64,000 nt of DNA. Source: Halorubrum xinjiangense (lineage in GTDB: Archaea > Halobacteriota > Halobacteria > Halobacteriales > Haloferacaceae). Where the stretch lies: the NCBI RefSeq assembly GCF_900102375.1, contig NZ_FNBO01000008.1, forward strand, positions 1 to 64,000. The letters are read 5' to 3'. Positions 8,147-16,121 of the stretch are shown here, in pieces (within the stretch, counting starts at the first letter, position 1; every line of letters begins with the position of its first letter). The notes under the pieces were generated by a model. The model saw only the letters and a list, made by a program, of their open reading frames with translations. It was not told the origin of the DNA and made no database searches. The position numbers and the translations under genes were made by a program.

Positions 8147-9133
8147 CTAGGTCGCCTCCGTCCCAGTCAGTTCGCTCGCGATGTCGCGGATCCCCTCGCG
8201 CAGCGTCCACTCCGTCTCGAAGCCAGTCTCGGCCAAGCGGTCGAAGTTCACGTGATACGAGGGGCCGGGCTGTTCGTCCTCCAAGTACGTCACGTCCAGA
8301 TCCCGATCAATCTCCTCGCGGACGATCTCCGCGATCTCGCTAATCCGGTAGTTCCCCTCGTTCGAGCCGACGTTGTACACGCGCTGGGGCCACGCGGCGG
8401 GATCCAGCGCGGCGTCGAGATACGCCCGCGCGGCGTCGCGCACGTGGATAAACGGTCGCCAGTTCGACCCGTCGCCGTACACCGTCAGCGGGCGGTCCGT
8501 CAGCCCGCGGAAGACGAAGTGGTTCACCACGAGGTTGAACCGGACGCCCGGCGACCAGCCGTAGTTCGTGCTCATCCGGAGCGCAGTCGCGTCGAAGTCG
8601 TACGCGTCGACCGCCTCGTCGAGCAGGCGCTCGCAGGCCACCTTCGACTCGGCGTACGGGTTCAGCGGGTTCTGCTCGGTCGTCTCGTCGATATCGCGGC
8701 TCGCCGCGCGGCCGTAGTTGTTACACGAGGAGGCGACCACGACGCTGTCGACGTCGAACTTCCCCGCGGCCGTGAGCACGTTCTCGGTGCCGTCGCGGTT
8801 CACCGCGAACGTCTCCTCGCGCCGGTCGTGGGTCGACGCGGCGCCGGTGATCGCCGCGAGGTGGATCACGGCGTCGACGCCGCGGGTCGCGCTCTCGACG
8901 GCACCGTAGTCGCGGACGTCGCCCCGGCGAAAGTCGAGCCGGTCGCTGACACACCCGGAGAGGTGCGCGGGCGAGCCCGACGAAAGCGAGTCGAGGACGA
9001 CCACTTCTCTCACGCGCGAGTCGTCGAGCAGCCGCGGGACGAGCGCGCTCCCGATGTAGCCGCAGCCGCCGGTGACGAGCACGCGCTGCCCGTCTGCGCG
9101 GTCGGCACCGTTTCTTTTATCCGCCTCACTCAT
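8147..9133 (-). CDS. NAD-dependent sugar-nucleotide epimerase/dehydratase
   Basis: The 328-residue extended SDR has TGGCGYIGSA at 21-30, the active-site serine in VASSCNNYG (about 135) and YAESK with Tyr160 and Lys164. Its closest general resemblance is to UDP-glucose 4-epimerase and dTDP-glucose dehydratase types; the substrate cannot be assigned. It overlaps the preceding SQD1-like gene by 8 bp (9126-9133) and is followed after two bases by another epimerase, so the three are surely cotranscribed and translationally coupled. Confidence 0.92.
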   Translation of the reverse strand: MSEADKRNGADRADGQRVLVTGGCGYIGSALVPRLLDDSRVREVVVLDSLSSGSPAHLSGCVSDRLDFRRGDVRDYGAVESATRGVDAVIHLAAITGAASTHDRREETFAVNRDGTENVLTAAGKFDVDSVVVASSCNNYGRAASRDIDETTEQNPLNPYAESKVACERLLDEAVDAYDFDATALRMSTNYGWSPGVRFNLVVNHFVFRGLTDRPLTVYGDGSNWRPFIHVRDAARAYLDAALDPAAWPQRVYNVGSNEGNYRISEIAEIVREEIDRDLDVTYLEDEQPGPSYHVNFDRLAETGFETEWTLREGIRDIASELTGTEAT

Positions 9134-10274
9134 CGGTCAGCACGCCCGGGAGGAACCGGTCCTCGTGGGCCGCGATCCGATCCTGTTCTTCGACGAGCGT
9201 CCCGAGGACGTCGCGGATCCCGGACTCGAGCTCCTGGCGCTGCCCACCGACCAGCTCGAGGAACCGCTCGTTTTCCATCTCCATCTTGTGTTCCTCGTCT
9301 TCCTCGCGCGGGTTCTCGTAGTGTTTCACCTCGGCGTCGAGGTCGAACTCCGCGCCGACCTCGGCGATCGTCTCTGCCAGCTCGACGATGGCGATCGGAC
9401 GGGTGACCTGATTGTACACGTCGATCCCGTCGTCTCCGGAGTGGCCCTGCTCGACCAAGCGGACGAGGCTCTCGACGGCGTCTTCTAAGCTTACCATCGG
9501 CTTGCGCTGCTCGCCTTTCCCGTACACCGTGATCGGGTACCCCGCCACTGCCTGCGCGCAGAACCGGTTGACGACGGTGCCGAAGTAGTAGTCGAAGTCG
9601 AACCGCGTCGGGCTCTCGTGCGCCCGGGTCTCCGCCGTTTCCGTGCCGTAGACGATGGCGGTCCGCACCTCGCTCATCGGGAAGTCGAACTGGGACTCCG
9701 CGAGCCGCATGTTCGCCGCGTCGAACGACTTCGTCTGGTGGTACCAGCTGCCGCCCATCGCCGGGAACGGGACCTCGTCTTTGCCACCCTTCCGTTCGAC
9801 CTCCAACCCGCCTTCGGGGATCGGGAAGTGCGGCGCGCCGTAGATGCCGGTGGTCGTCGTCTCGATGAAGTGTGTGTCCGACAGCCCGGTCTCGTGGAGG
9901 CCGTGGAGCAGGTTCAGCGTCATCGAGACGTTGTTGCGCTGGGTGTACAGCGCGCGCTCGCCGTTGATCGACGAGTAGGGCGCGCTGGGCTGTGCGGCCG
10001 CGTGAAGCACGGTGTCGGGCTCGTGGGTGTCTAACAGCTGGAGCACGAAGTCGCGGTCGGCGAGGTCGCCCTCGACCAGGCTGAGGTTCTCGACGCGCTC
10101 GAACCGCTCCTCGGGGCTCTCGATTCGCGTCGCGGAGACGCTCCCCGACTCGGCGACCCAGTCGCGTCGCGAGAAGTCGTCGACGCAGACGATTCGCTCG
10201 TCGAGACGGTCAGCCAGTCGCAGCGCGGTCGGCCAGCCGAGGTAGCCGTCGGCACCGGTGAGTAGGACAGTCAT
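9126..10274 (-). CDS. UDP-sulfoquinovose synthase-like enzyme (SQD1 family)
   Basis: The 382-residue protein has the SQD1-type nucleotide-binding loop TGADGYLGWPTAL (6-18), in which the Trp and following residues distinguish SQD1 from ordinary epimerases. The catalytic region has ETTTTGIYG (138-146) and WYHQTKSFDA (177-186) with Tyr178 and Lys182, matching the Thr/Tyr/Lys set of plant and archaeal UDP-sulfoquinovose synthases. The known reaction joins sulfite to UDP-glucose to make UDP-sulfoquinovose, a sulfonated sugar donor used in sulfolipids and archaeal N-glycans. It is the first gene of the operon, with an inverted repeat two bases upstream of its ATG. Substrate is inferred from family. 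Confidence 0.88.
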   Translation of the reverse strand: MTVLLTGADGYLGWPTALRLADRLDERIVCVDDFSRRDWVAESGSVSATRIESPEERFERVENLSLVEGDLADRDFVLQLLDTHEPDTVLHAAAQPSAPYSSINGERALYTQRNNVSMTLNLLHGLHETGLSDTHFIETTTTGIYGAPHFPIPEGGLEVERKGGKDEVPFPAMGGSWYHQTKSFDAANMRLAESQFDFPMSEVRTAIVYGTETAETRAHESPTRFDFDYYFGTVVNRFCAQAVAGYPITVYGKGEQRKPMVSLEDAVESLVRLVEQGHSGDDGIDVYNQVTRPIAIVELAETIAEVGAEFDLDAEVKHYENPREEDEEHKMEMENERFLELVGGQRQELESGIRDVLGTLVEEQDRIAAHEDRFLPGVLTDE

Positions 10275-10275
10275 C

Positions 10276-10296
10276 GTTACTCGCCAGTCGAGTAAC
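10276..10296. promoter_or_regulatory. TrmB-type operator at the SQD1-like operon start
   Basis: GTTACTC (10276-10282), seven bases, then GAGTAAC (10290-10296) form a perfect inverted repeat. Its core matches the published Halobacterium TrmB site TACT-N7-8-GAGTA. It begins two bases upstream of the ATG at 10274, so bound protein would cover the transcription start. A further GAGTAA half-site lies at 10300-10305. The same repeat occurs at 11315-11335. Confidence 0.75.
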
Positions 10297-10364
10297 TACG
10301 AGTAAAGGCTTTCCGGTTGATCCTGTCCGCTGGTAACGCTCCATTCAGAATCGAGGCGTTCGGC

Positions 10365-11240
10365 TTACTCCCTGACGGTATCGCCGGCTGATGAGTCAGG
10401 ATCGGCAGGAACGCTCTCGTGGCGCCACAGCAGGTCGAAGTACTGCCACATCCCCGCAACGAACGACGGGTTCTCGGTGACGGCGGCCTGCCGGTGGTGG
10501 TTCGGTACTTCTTCTTGCTCGACCATGAGTAGCCCCTGACCCGACTCGTACGAGAGACTCGGATCGGCGAACGTGCCGCGCCACGGTAGCACGCGGTCGC
10601 TGACGCGGACGGCGACCGACGGGAACTCCGCTGCGAGCGTTTCGCGGATCTCGGCCTGGCGTCGACGGTTCTCGGTCGAGAGCGAGTCGGGACTTAACAG
10701 CAGGATATCGACGTCGACGCCGCGGTCGACCGCGTCCCGCACTGCGGGGCGGACAGCGTCGATGTACCCGAAGCTCTTCGAGAGCACGTACACCGCTTCG
10801 TTCGCCTCACGGAACAGACGCCTCGTTTCGCGCTCACTCGGTTCTCCCACGTCGACCACGTGGAACAGGTCCTCCGTCGGGCTGAGCTCGTCGACGCCGC
10901 GGTCGCGGACCGGCGCGTACTCGTCGACGAACGCCTCCTCGACGGCTTCGACGTCCTCACGGAACCGCTCGTAGGCGTGCCGTCGGTTCTCGACCGCCCG
11001 TTCGGCAATCGCCGCCGGCTCGTGGGGTTCGTACCGCTTCGGGCGGCCCGGGATCACCTTCACGTACCCCGCCTCCGAGAGCGCGTCGAGGACGCCGTAG
11101 ATCCGCGCCTTCGGGATCCCGGTCGCCTCGGCGAGGTCGGGCGCCGTGGTCCGCCCCAAAAGCAGCAGTTCTTCTAATGCGTCGGCTTCGTACTCCGTCA
11201 GATCGAGCAACGAGAATAGGTCCTCGCCGGAATCAGCCAT
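10365..11240 (-). CDS. TrmB-family sugar-responsive transcriptional regulator
   Basis: A 291-residue regulator with an N-terminal winged helix (about residues 12-75, including DLAEATGIPKARIYGVLDAL) and the phospholipase-D-like effector region of TrmB proteins (about 145-280, with EAVYVLSKSFGY and DVDILLLSP). TrmB proteins bind sugars and switch on or off sugar-metabolism genes. It lies between two identical-architecture operators, 90 bp downstream of which begins the SQD1-like operon, so that operon and the divergent 39-codon gene are its probable targets. A ten-base palindrome AGTACGTACT (11267-11276) lies in its own promoter region. Confidence 0.92.
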   Translation of the reverse strand: MADSGEDLFSLLDLTEYEADALEELLLLGRTTAPDLAEATGIPKARIYGVLDALSEAGYVKVIPGRPKRYEPHEPAAIAERAVENRRHAYERFREDVEAVEEAFVDEYAPVRDRGVDELSPTEDLFHVVDVGEPSERETRRLFREANEAVYVLSKSFGYIDAVRPAVRDAVDRGVDVDILLLSPDSLSTENRRRQAEIRETLAAEFPSVAVRVSDRVLPWRGTFADPSLSYESGQGLLMVEQEEVPNHHRQAAVTENPSFVAGMWQYFDLLWRHESVPADPDSSAGDTVRE

Positions 11241-11290
11241 ACGTGGTCGTCGTGAGTCGTTCCGTAAGTACGTACTGGTGCGGCCGGAAG

Positions 11291-11300
11291 GGTTATTAGG
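11291..11300 (+). promoter_or_regulatory. Likely TATA element of the 39-codon gene
   Basis: GGTTATTAGG lies 27-36 bp upstream of the ATG at 11327, the expected position for a leaderless haloarchaeal transcript. The inverted repeat at 11315-11335 would then cover the transcription start. Confidence 0.5.
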
Positions 11301-11314
11301 TGGGCGTTAATACG

Positions 11315-11335
11315 GTTACTCAGAACATGAGTAAC
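11315..11335. promoter_or_regulatory. TrmB-type operator overlapping the small-gene start
   Basis: GTTACTC (11315-11321), a seven-base spacer and GAGTAAC (11329-11335) form a perfect inverted repeat with the same arms and the same spacer length as the site at 10276-10296. It spans the ATG at 11327-11329. The spacers differ, so the conservation is confined to the arms. Confidence 0.75.
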
Positions 11336-11446
11336 TCGGATACCGCAGACGACGCCCACCTCACCGACGTCCCGGACGGTGCGGGCTGTACGGAGATCTG
11401 GGAGCGACTCTCTGAGGGCCGCGACGAGGAGCCGGACGACGAGTAA
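11327..11446 (+). CDS. 39-residue acidic haloarchaeal small protein
   Basis: This short frame encodes 39 residues, very rich in Asp and Glu, with a central GAGCTEIWERLSEGRD segment containing its only Cys and Trp. Small haloarchaeal proteins with a similar CTEIWE core exist as I recall; this was not checked. It has a TATA-like box about 30 bp upstream and a TrmB-type operator across its start, divergent from the trmB-like gene. The function is unknown. The acidic composition typical of halophile proteins and the well-placed promoter support translation. Confidence 0.7.
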   Translation: MSNSDTADDAHLTDVPDGAGCTEIWERLSEGRDEEPDDE

Positions 11447-11704
11447 CGAGGTGGGACAGTGCCGACGTGATCGGTCTCGCACGGAGAGGCGGCGTTCACC
11501 CGCCGTCGGTGTTACGACCCGTGGTGCGCACGTTGCGGCGGACTCTTCTCGGGCAGGTCGTCTGATACCGCGCTCGTCAACTCACAGCGCTCAGTCTGGG
11601 TGGGAACCCGCGAGGCGAGATATGCGGTGCGGTCCCTGATACCGTTCCCGGCTGGTAGTAGTTCGACAACGACGACTGATGGCCCGGATTTCGGGCACTC
11701 TCCG
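11447..11704. other. Spacer downstream of the small gene and glmS
   Basis: No gene was recognised between the convergent small gene and glmS. A short hairpin, GCCCG-GATTT-CGGGC at 11682-11696, lies eight bases past the glmS stop and could contribute to termination, though no T-run follows it. Confidence 0.4.
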
Positions 11705-13549
11705 CTACTCGACCGTCACGCTCTTCGCCAGATTCCGCGGCTTGTCGATTGATCGCCCCTTGTCGTTGGCCACGTGGTACGCGAACAGCTGGAGGTAGAC
11801 GTTCGCGACCAGCGGTTCGACGAGTCCCACGTCGGGAACCGGGAGCGACACGTCTAGGGTACCGTACTCCTCGCCCGCGGAGACGCAGCCGATAGCGGGC
11901 GCGCCGCGCGTCTGCGCCTCGGTCACGTTGTTCATCGTCTCGTCGGCGCGTGCGCCGTCTGTCAGCACGGCTAACACGGGCGTGTCGGGCGTCACTAGCG
12001 CGAGCGGGCCGTGTTTCAGCTCGCCGGCTGCGAACCCCTCGGCGTGGTCGTAGGAGATCTCTTTGAGCTTCAACGCGCCCTCCAGCGCCACCGGGACACC
12101 CAACTGCCGGCCGACGAAGAAGAACGCCTCGCTGTCGCCGTACTCGGTCGCGGCCTCGCGGACCGCCGGTTCCGCGTCAAGCACCTGCTGGACCGCGCCG
12201 GGAAGGTCGCGGAGCCCCTCTAACACGGGCCGCGCGTCGGCCGCGCCCAGCGCGCCGCGCTCGCGACCGATCGCCACCGCGAGCATCGTCAGCGTCGCCA
12301 CCTGCGAGGCGAACGTCTTCGTCGCCGCGACGCCGATCTCGGGGCCGGCGCGGATGAACGCGGTGTCGTCGACCTCGCGCGTGACGGTGCTGCCGAGGGT
12401 GTTCGTCACGGCGAACGTCCGCGCGCCGGCGGCGTTCGCGCGGCGGACCGCGCCGAGGGTGTCGGCGGTCTCCCCGCTCTGCGTCACGGCGACAACGAGG
12501 GTCCGGTCCGGGCTGCGGCCCGCACCGAACTCGTACTCGCTGGCGATCTCGACGGTCGCGCGCACTCCCGAGAGCTCCTCGAACAGCTGCGCGGCGTACC
12601 GCCCTGCGTAGTTGGAGGTGCCGCACGCGACGATCTGGATCTCTTCGAGGTCCGCGAGGAAGCCCGGCGGGAACGAGACGTCGAGGTCGACGTCGCCGGC
12701 GTCCACGTCGAGCCGTCCCGCGATAGTCTGGCGGAGCGACTCCGGCTGCTCGTGGATCTCCTTGCGCATGTAGTGCTCGTAGCCGCCCTTCTCGGCGGCG
12801 TCGGCCTCCCACGTGACCGTCTCGACGCCGCGGTCGACGAGGTCGCCGTCGGCGTAGACCTCGACACCCTCGGCCGACAGGGCCGCCACGTCGCCGTCCT
12901 CCAAGTAGGTCACGTCGCGCGTGTGCTCTAAGAAGGCCGTCACGTCGCTGGCGAGGAACGTCGCCTCGTCGTCGCGGCCCAGCACGAGCGGGCTCCCGCG
13001 GCGCGCCACGACGATCCGGTCGTCGCCCTCGCGGACCGCACAGATCGCGTAGCTCCCCTCCAGCCGGTCCTCGACGGCCCGAACCGCGTCGAGCAGGTCG
13101 CCCTCGCCGCGCTGCGCCGCGAGCTCCTCCTCGATCAGATGCGGGATGACCTCTGTGTCGGTGTCGCTCGTGAACTCGTGGTCGGCCAACTCAGTCCTGA
13201 GATCCTCGTGGTTCTCGACGATCCCGTTGTGAACGACCGCGACGTCGCCGACGCAGTCCGTGTGCGGGTGGGCGTTCGCGTCGGTCGGCGGGCCGTGCGT
13301 GCTCCAGCGCGTGTGGCCGACCCCGAGCGTTGCGTCCGCGACGTCAGGAACGGTGAGATTGTCCACCTCGCCCGACCGCTTCGCGACGGTGAGCCCGCTC
13401 GAATCGCCGACGAGCGCGACCCCCGCCGAGTCGTAGCCGCGGTACTCTAGGTTGCGGAGCCCCTCGTGGACGATATCGCCCACGCTGGCGACCTCGTCAT
13501 CTCCATCCAGCACGATCTCGTCGCCGATGTAGCCGGTGATCCCGCACAT
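11705..13549 (-). CDS. glmS: Glutamine-fructose-6-phosphate aminotransferase (isomerising)
   Basis: The 614-residue enzyme makes glucosamine 6-phosphate from fructose 6-phosphate and glutamine, the first committed step to UDP-GlcNAc. It begins MCGITGYIGD, where the Cys after Met is the N-terminal nucleophile of the glutaminase domain (about 1-220). Two SIS sugar-phosphate domains follow (about 280-420 and 450-600, with ACGTSNYAGRYAAQLFEE and TQSGETADTLGA), and the protein ends in the canonical NLAKSVTVE. The frame is open far upstream, but the ATG at 13549 gives the required N-terminal Cys. It is two bases downstream of the nucleotidylyltransferase gene, so the two form an operon. Confidence 0.97.
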   Translation of the reverse strand: MCGITGYIGDEIVLDGDDEVASVGDIVHEGLRNLEYRGYDSAGVALVGDSSGLTVAKRSGEVDNLTVPDVADATLGVGHTRWSTHGPPTDANAHPHTDCVGDVAVVHNGIVENHEDLRTELADHEFTSDTDTEVIPHLIEEELAAQRGEGDLLDAVRAVEDRLEGSYAICAVREGDDRIVVARRGSPLVLGRDDEATFLASDVTAFLEHTRDVTYLEDGDVAALSAEGVEVYADGDLVDRGVETVTWEADAAEKGGYEHYMRKEIHEQPESLRQTIAGRLDVDAGDVDLDVSFPPGFLADLEEIQIVACGTSNYAGRYAAQLFEELSGVRATVEIASEYEFGAGRSPDRTLVVAVTQSGETADTLGAVRRANAAGARTFAVTNTLGSTVTREVDDTAFIRAGPEIGVAATKTFASQVATLTMLAVAIGRERGALGAADARPVLEGLRDLPGAVQQVLDAEPAVREAATEYGDSEAFFFVGRQLGVPVALEGALKLKEISYDHAEGFAAGELKHGPLALVTPDTPVLAVLTDGARADETMNNVTEAQTRGAPAIGCVSAGEEYGTLDVSLPVPDVGLVEPLVANVYLQLFAYHVANDKGRSIDKPRNLAKSVTVE

Positions 13550-13551
13550 GG

Positions 13552-14727
13552 TTACCCCCTCCGCACGACCGCGCCCGATTCGACGCGGCCGTCGATGACG
13601 ACCCCCGCGTCGGCGGTCACGTCGTCGCCGACGACCGCGCCGTCTGTGAGCGTCGACCCGCCGCCGACGGTCGCGTTGTCGCCGATCACGCCCGCGAGTT
13701 CGACGCCGTGATGGACCGCGTCGCCGACGACGACCGTTGCCGGCCCGCCAGCGACCGTCGCGTTCGGGCCGATACGTGCGTTTCCAGCCACGATCGCGTC
13801 CCGGACCACGGCCCCGGCGCCGATCACTGCGTCCGGGAATATCACGGCGTTCTCGACGACGGCGCTCGCTTCGATCGTCGCGTTGCTCCCGATCGCCGTG
13901 CTGCCGCCGATCGTCACGTTCGGGCCGACGCGGACGTTGCCCGCGAGCGCCACGTCGTCGGCGACGGTCACCGACTCGCCGAGGACGGGACCCTCGGGGT
14001 CCGACGCCCCGGACCCGCCGATAACCCCCGCGTTGACGGTCAGCAGGTCCCACAGGTTCGACACGTCGAGCCAGCGGCCGTCGTACCGGACGGCCGACAG
14101 CGATTCGCTCGCGGCGAGGTCGTTGAGCGTCGCCGTGATCGTCAGCTCCCCCGGCGCGTGCGTTTCGCGGATCGCGTCGAACACGGCGGTCGAGAACCCG
14201 TATACGCCGGCGTTGATCCGGTTCGTCTCGACGGGCCCCTCCGGCTTCTCGTCGATGGCCGTCACGCGGTCACCGTCGAGGCTCACGACCCCGTACTCGC
14301 GCGGGTGTTCGGCGGTCGTCACCGCCATCGTCGGGTGCGTCCCCTCACTGACACGGTCGCGAATCCGCGAGACGGCCGACGGGTCGACGATCCGGTCGCC
14401 GTTGAGCACGAGGAACGGACCATCGACGAGCGGTTCGGCCTGTAACACCGCGTGGCCGGTGCCGAGCTGGGTGGCCTGTTCGACGTACTCGATCGTCACG
14501 TCCCAGTCGTCGCCGTCGCCGAAGTGGTTCCGGATGCGCTCCTGCCGGTAGCCGACGACGAGGACGATCCGGTTGACGTCGGCGGCGGCGACGGCCTCGA
14601 TCACGTGTTCGAGCAGAGGCCGGTTCGCCACGGGGACCATCGGCTTCGGCCGCCGGTTCGTCAGCGGCGCCAGCCGCCGCCCCTCGCCCGCGGCGAGGAT
14701 CACCGCGGTCACGGAATCATCGCTCAT
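13552..14727 (-). CDS. Sugar-phosphate nucleotidylyltransferase with left-handed beta-helix
   Basis: A 391-residue protein with an N-terminal nucleotidylyltransferase domain (about 6-235): the signature LAAGEGRRLAPLTNRRPKP lies at 11-29 and LNGDRIVD near 108-115. The C-terminal part (about 245-391) is built of hexapeptide repeats that form a left-handed beta-helix, as in GlmU-like acyltransferases. It would activate a hexose or hexosamine 1-phosphate with UTP or dTTP; whether the helix is catalytic is not clear, as the repeats are imperfect. It is cotranscribed with glmS and lies 77 bp downstream of a second related enzyme, from which it has diverged clearly. Confidence 0.88.
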   Translation of the reverse strand: MSDDSVTAVILAAGEGRRLAPLTNRRPKPMVPVANRPLLEHVIEAVAAADVNRIVLVVGYRQERIRNHFGDGDDWDVTIEYVEQATQLGTGHAVLQAEPLVDGPFLVLNGDRIVDPSAVSRIRDRVSEGTHPTMAVTTAEHPREYGVVSLDGDRVTAIDEKPEGPVETNRINAGVYGFSTAVFDAIRETHAPGELTITATLNDLAASESLSAVRYDGRWLDVSNLWDLLTVNAGVIGGSGASDPEGPVLGESVTVADDVALAGNVRVGPNVTIGGSTAIGSNATIEASAVVENAVIFPDAVIGAGAVVRDAIVAGNARIGPNATVAGGPATVVVGDAVHHGVELAGVIGDNATVGGGSTLTDGAVVGDDVTADAGVVIDGRVESGAVVRRG

Positions 14728-14804
14728 GTCACACCCGTCGCCCGCCCGGGTTTTAAATCACTCGCGGACGGGTGCTTGTCGGCGCCCCGCCGAGCGAGGG
14801 GCCC

Positions 14805-16013
14805 CTACTCGGGGGGGCGGTCGCGCGTCAGGGCCTCCCCGGGCCCCGTGGTCTCACCCGCGCCGAGCTTCACGCCAGCGTTCAGCGCGGTGTTGATCCC
14901 CGTCTTCGCCTCGTCGCCGACGATCGCGCCGAGCTTCCGGCGACCGGTGTCGACCCGGTCGCCTTTCACCGTCAGGCGCACGTTCTCGTCGTCGTGGCGG
15001 AGGTTTGCGACGTTCGTCCCCGCGCCGAAGTTCACCTCGCGGCCGAGTACGGAGTCGCCGACGTACGAGAGGTGGCCGACCGAGGCGTCGGCCATCAGCA
15101 CCGAGTTCTTCACCTCGACCGAGTGACCGACGTGAGCCCCGGACCCCACGACGGTCGCCCCGCGGACGTACGCGTTCGGACCAACCTCGGCCCCCTCGCG
15201 GATCAGCGCCGGCCCCTCGATGTAGGCGCCTGACCTGACCCGCGCGTCCTCCTCGACGACGACCGGTCCGTGGAGATGGACATCCTCCTCGACGGTGCCG
15301 GCGAGTTCGCGTTCGTCGTCGAGCTCCGCGAGCGCCAGTTCGTTCGCCTCCAACAGCTCCCACGGACGCCCGACGTCGAGCCACGTGCCGTCGTATCGCG
15401 CCACGTCGATCCGGCGGTCGTCGCCGAGCAGGAGGTCGATCGTCGTCGTGATCTCGTACTCGCCGCGCTCGCTCTCGGAGGTGCGGTCGATGTAGTCGAA
15501 CACCTCCGGCTCGAACGCGTAGCAGCCGACGTTCGCGAGGTTCGTCGGCGGGTCCGCCGGCTTCTCGACGATGTCCGCCAGCGAGCCGTCGGCCGCGGTC
15601 GAGAGCACGCCGTACGCCCGCGGGTCCTCGACCTCGGTAGCGGCGACCGCCGGCGCGCCCACGTCGGCAAGCGCCTGCGGGAGCGACGCGTCGACGACCA
15701 CGTCGCCGTTGAGCACGAGGAAGTCGTCGTCGACCTCCGGTTCGGCCTGCGCCACGGCGTGGGCGGTGCCGAGCGCCTCCGCCTGCCCGACGTAGTGGAC
15801 CGGACGGTCGCGGTACGACTCGCCGATGCCGTCGCGGATCGCGTCGCCGCGGTAGCCCGTCACGACGACGAACTCGTCGACCACGTCGCGGGCGGCGTCG
15901 AACACGCGTTCGAGCAGCGAGCGGTCCCCGACCGGGAGGAGCGGTTTCGGGCGGCGGTCCGTCAGCGGTCGCATCCGAGTCCCGCGGCCGGCCGCGAGCA
16001 CGACTCCGTACAT
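14805..16013 (-). CDS. glmU: Bifunctional GlmU-type UDP-GlcNAc pyrophosphorylase / acetyltransferase
   Basis: The 402-residue protein has the nucleotidylyltransferase signature LAAGRGTRMRPLTDRRPKP (6-24), LNGDVVVD near 101-108 and VEKPADPPTN, followed by a hexapeptide-repeat beta-helix (about 240-402). The late segment NFGAGTNVANLRHDDENVRL is characteristic of archaeal GlmU-like enzymes that acetylate glucosamine 1-phosphate and then join it to UTP. With GlmS and GlmM beside it, all steps from fructose 6-phosphate to UDP-GlcNAc are present. A TATA-like element is 26-31 bp upstream of the ATG. Assignment as GlmU rather than a glucose or dTDP enzyme rests on neighbours and family. Confidence 0.85.
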   Translation of the reverse strand: MYGVVLAAGRGTRMRPLTDRRPKPLLPVGDRSLLERVFDAARDVVDEFVVVTGYRGDAIRDGIGESYRDRPVHYVGQAEALGTAHAVAQAEPEVDDDFLVLNGDVVVDASLPQALADVGAPAVAATEVEDPRAYGVLSTAADGSLADIVEKPADPPTNLANVGCYAFEPEVFDYIDRTSESERGEYEITTTIDLLLGDDRRIDVARYDGTWLDVGRPWELLEANELALAELDDERELAGTVEEDVHLHGPVVVEEDARVRSGAYIEGPALIREGAEVGPNAYVRGATVVGSGAHVGHSVEVKNSVLMADASVGHLSYVGDSVLGREVNFGAGTNVANLRHDDENVRLTVKGDRVDTGRRKLGAIVGDEAKTGINTALNAGVKLGAGETTGPGEALTRDRPPE

Positions 16014-16038
16014 GTCCGGATTCGACGACGGGCCGGGG

Positions 16039-16044
16039 TTTATC
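16039..16044 (-). promoter_or_regulatory. Likely TATA element of the glmU-type gene
   Basis: The minus strand reads GATAAA here, 26-31 bp before the ATG at 16013, in otherwise very GC-rich DNA. This suggests a leaderless promoter for the nucleotidylyltransferase genes and glmS. Confidence 0.5.
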
Positions 16045-16103
16045 GGCTGCGGTCGGCGGCGGGAGTTGGCGGTGGGGATCGGTCGGTTGCGGTCGGCGGC
16101 GGG
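16043..16103. repeat. Direct repeat upstream of the glmU-type gene
   Basis: A 21-base unit starting TCGGCTGCGGTCGGCGG (16043-16063) recurs at 16083-16103 with one mismatch, 40 bp apart. It overlaps the promoter region between glmM and the glmU-type gene. It may be a slippage duplication in GC-rich DNA. Confidence 0.6.
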
Positions 16104-16121
16104 GGTCGGCGGCTGGGAGCG

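Noticed and set aside
8252-9406. Long plus-strand reading frame of 384 codons opposite the epimerase genes
   Set aside because: The product is Arg/Pro/Val-rich and not acidic, has no motif, and lies antisense to clear SDR genes; it is an artefact of GC-rich codon use.
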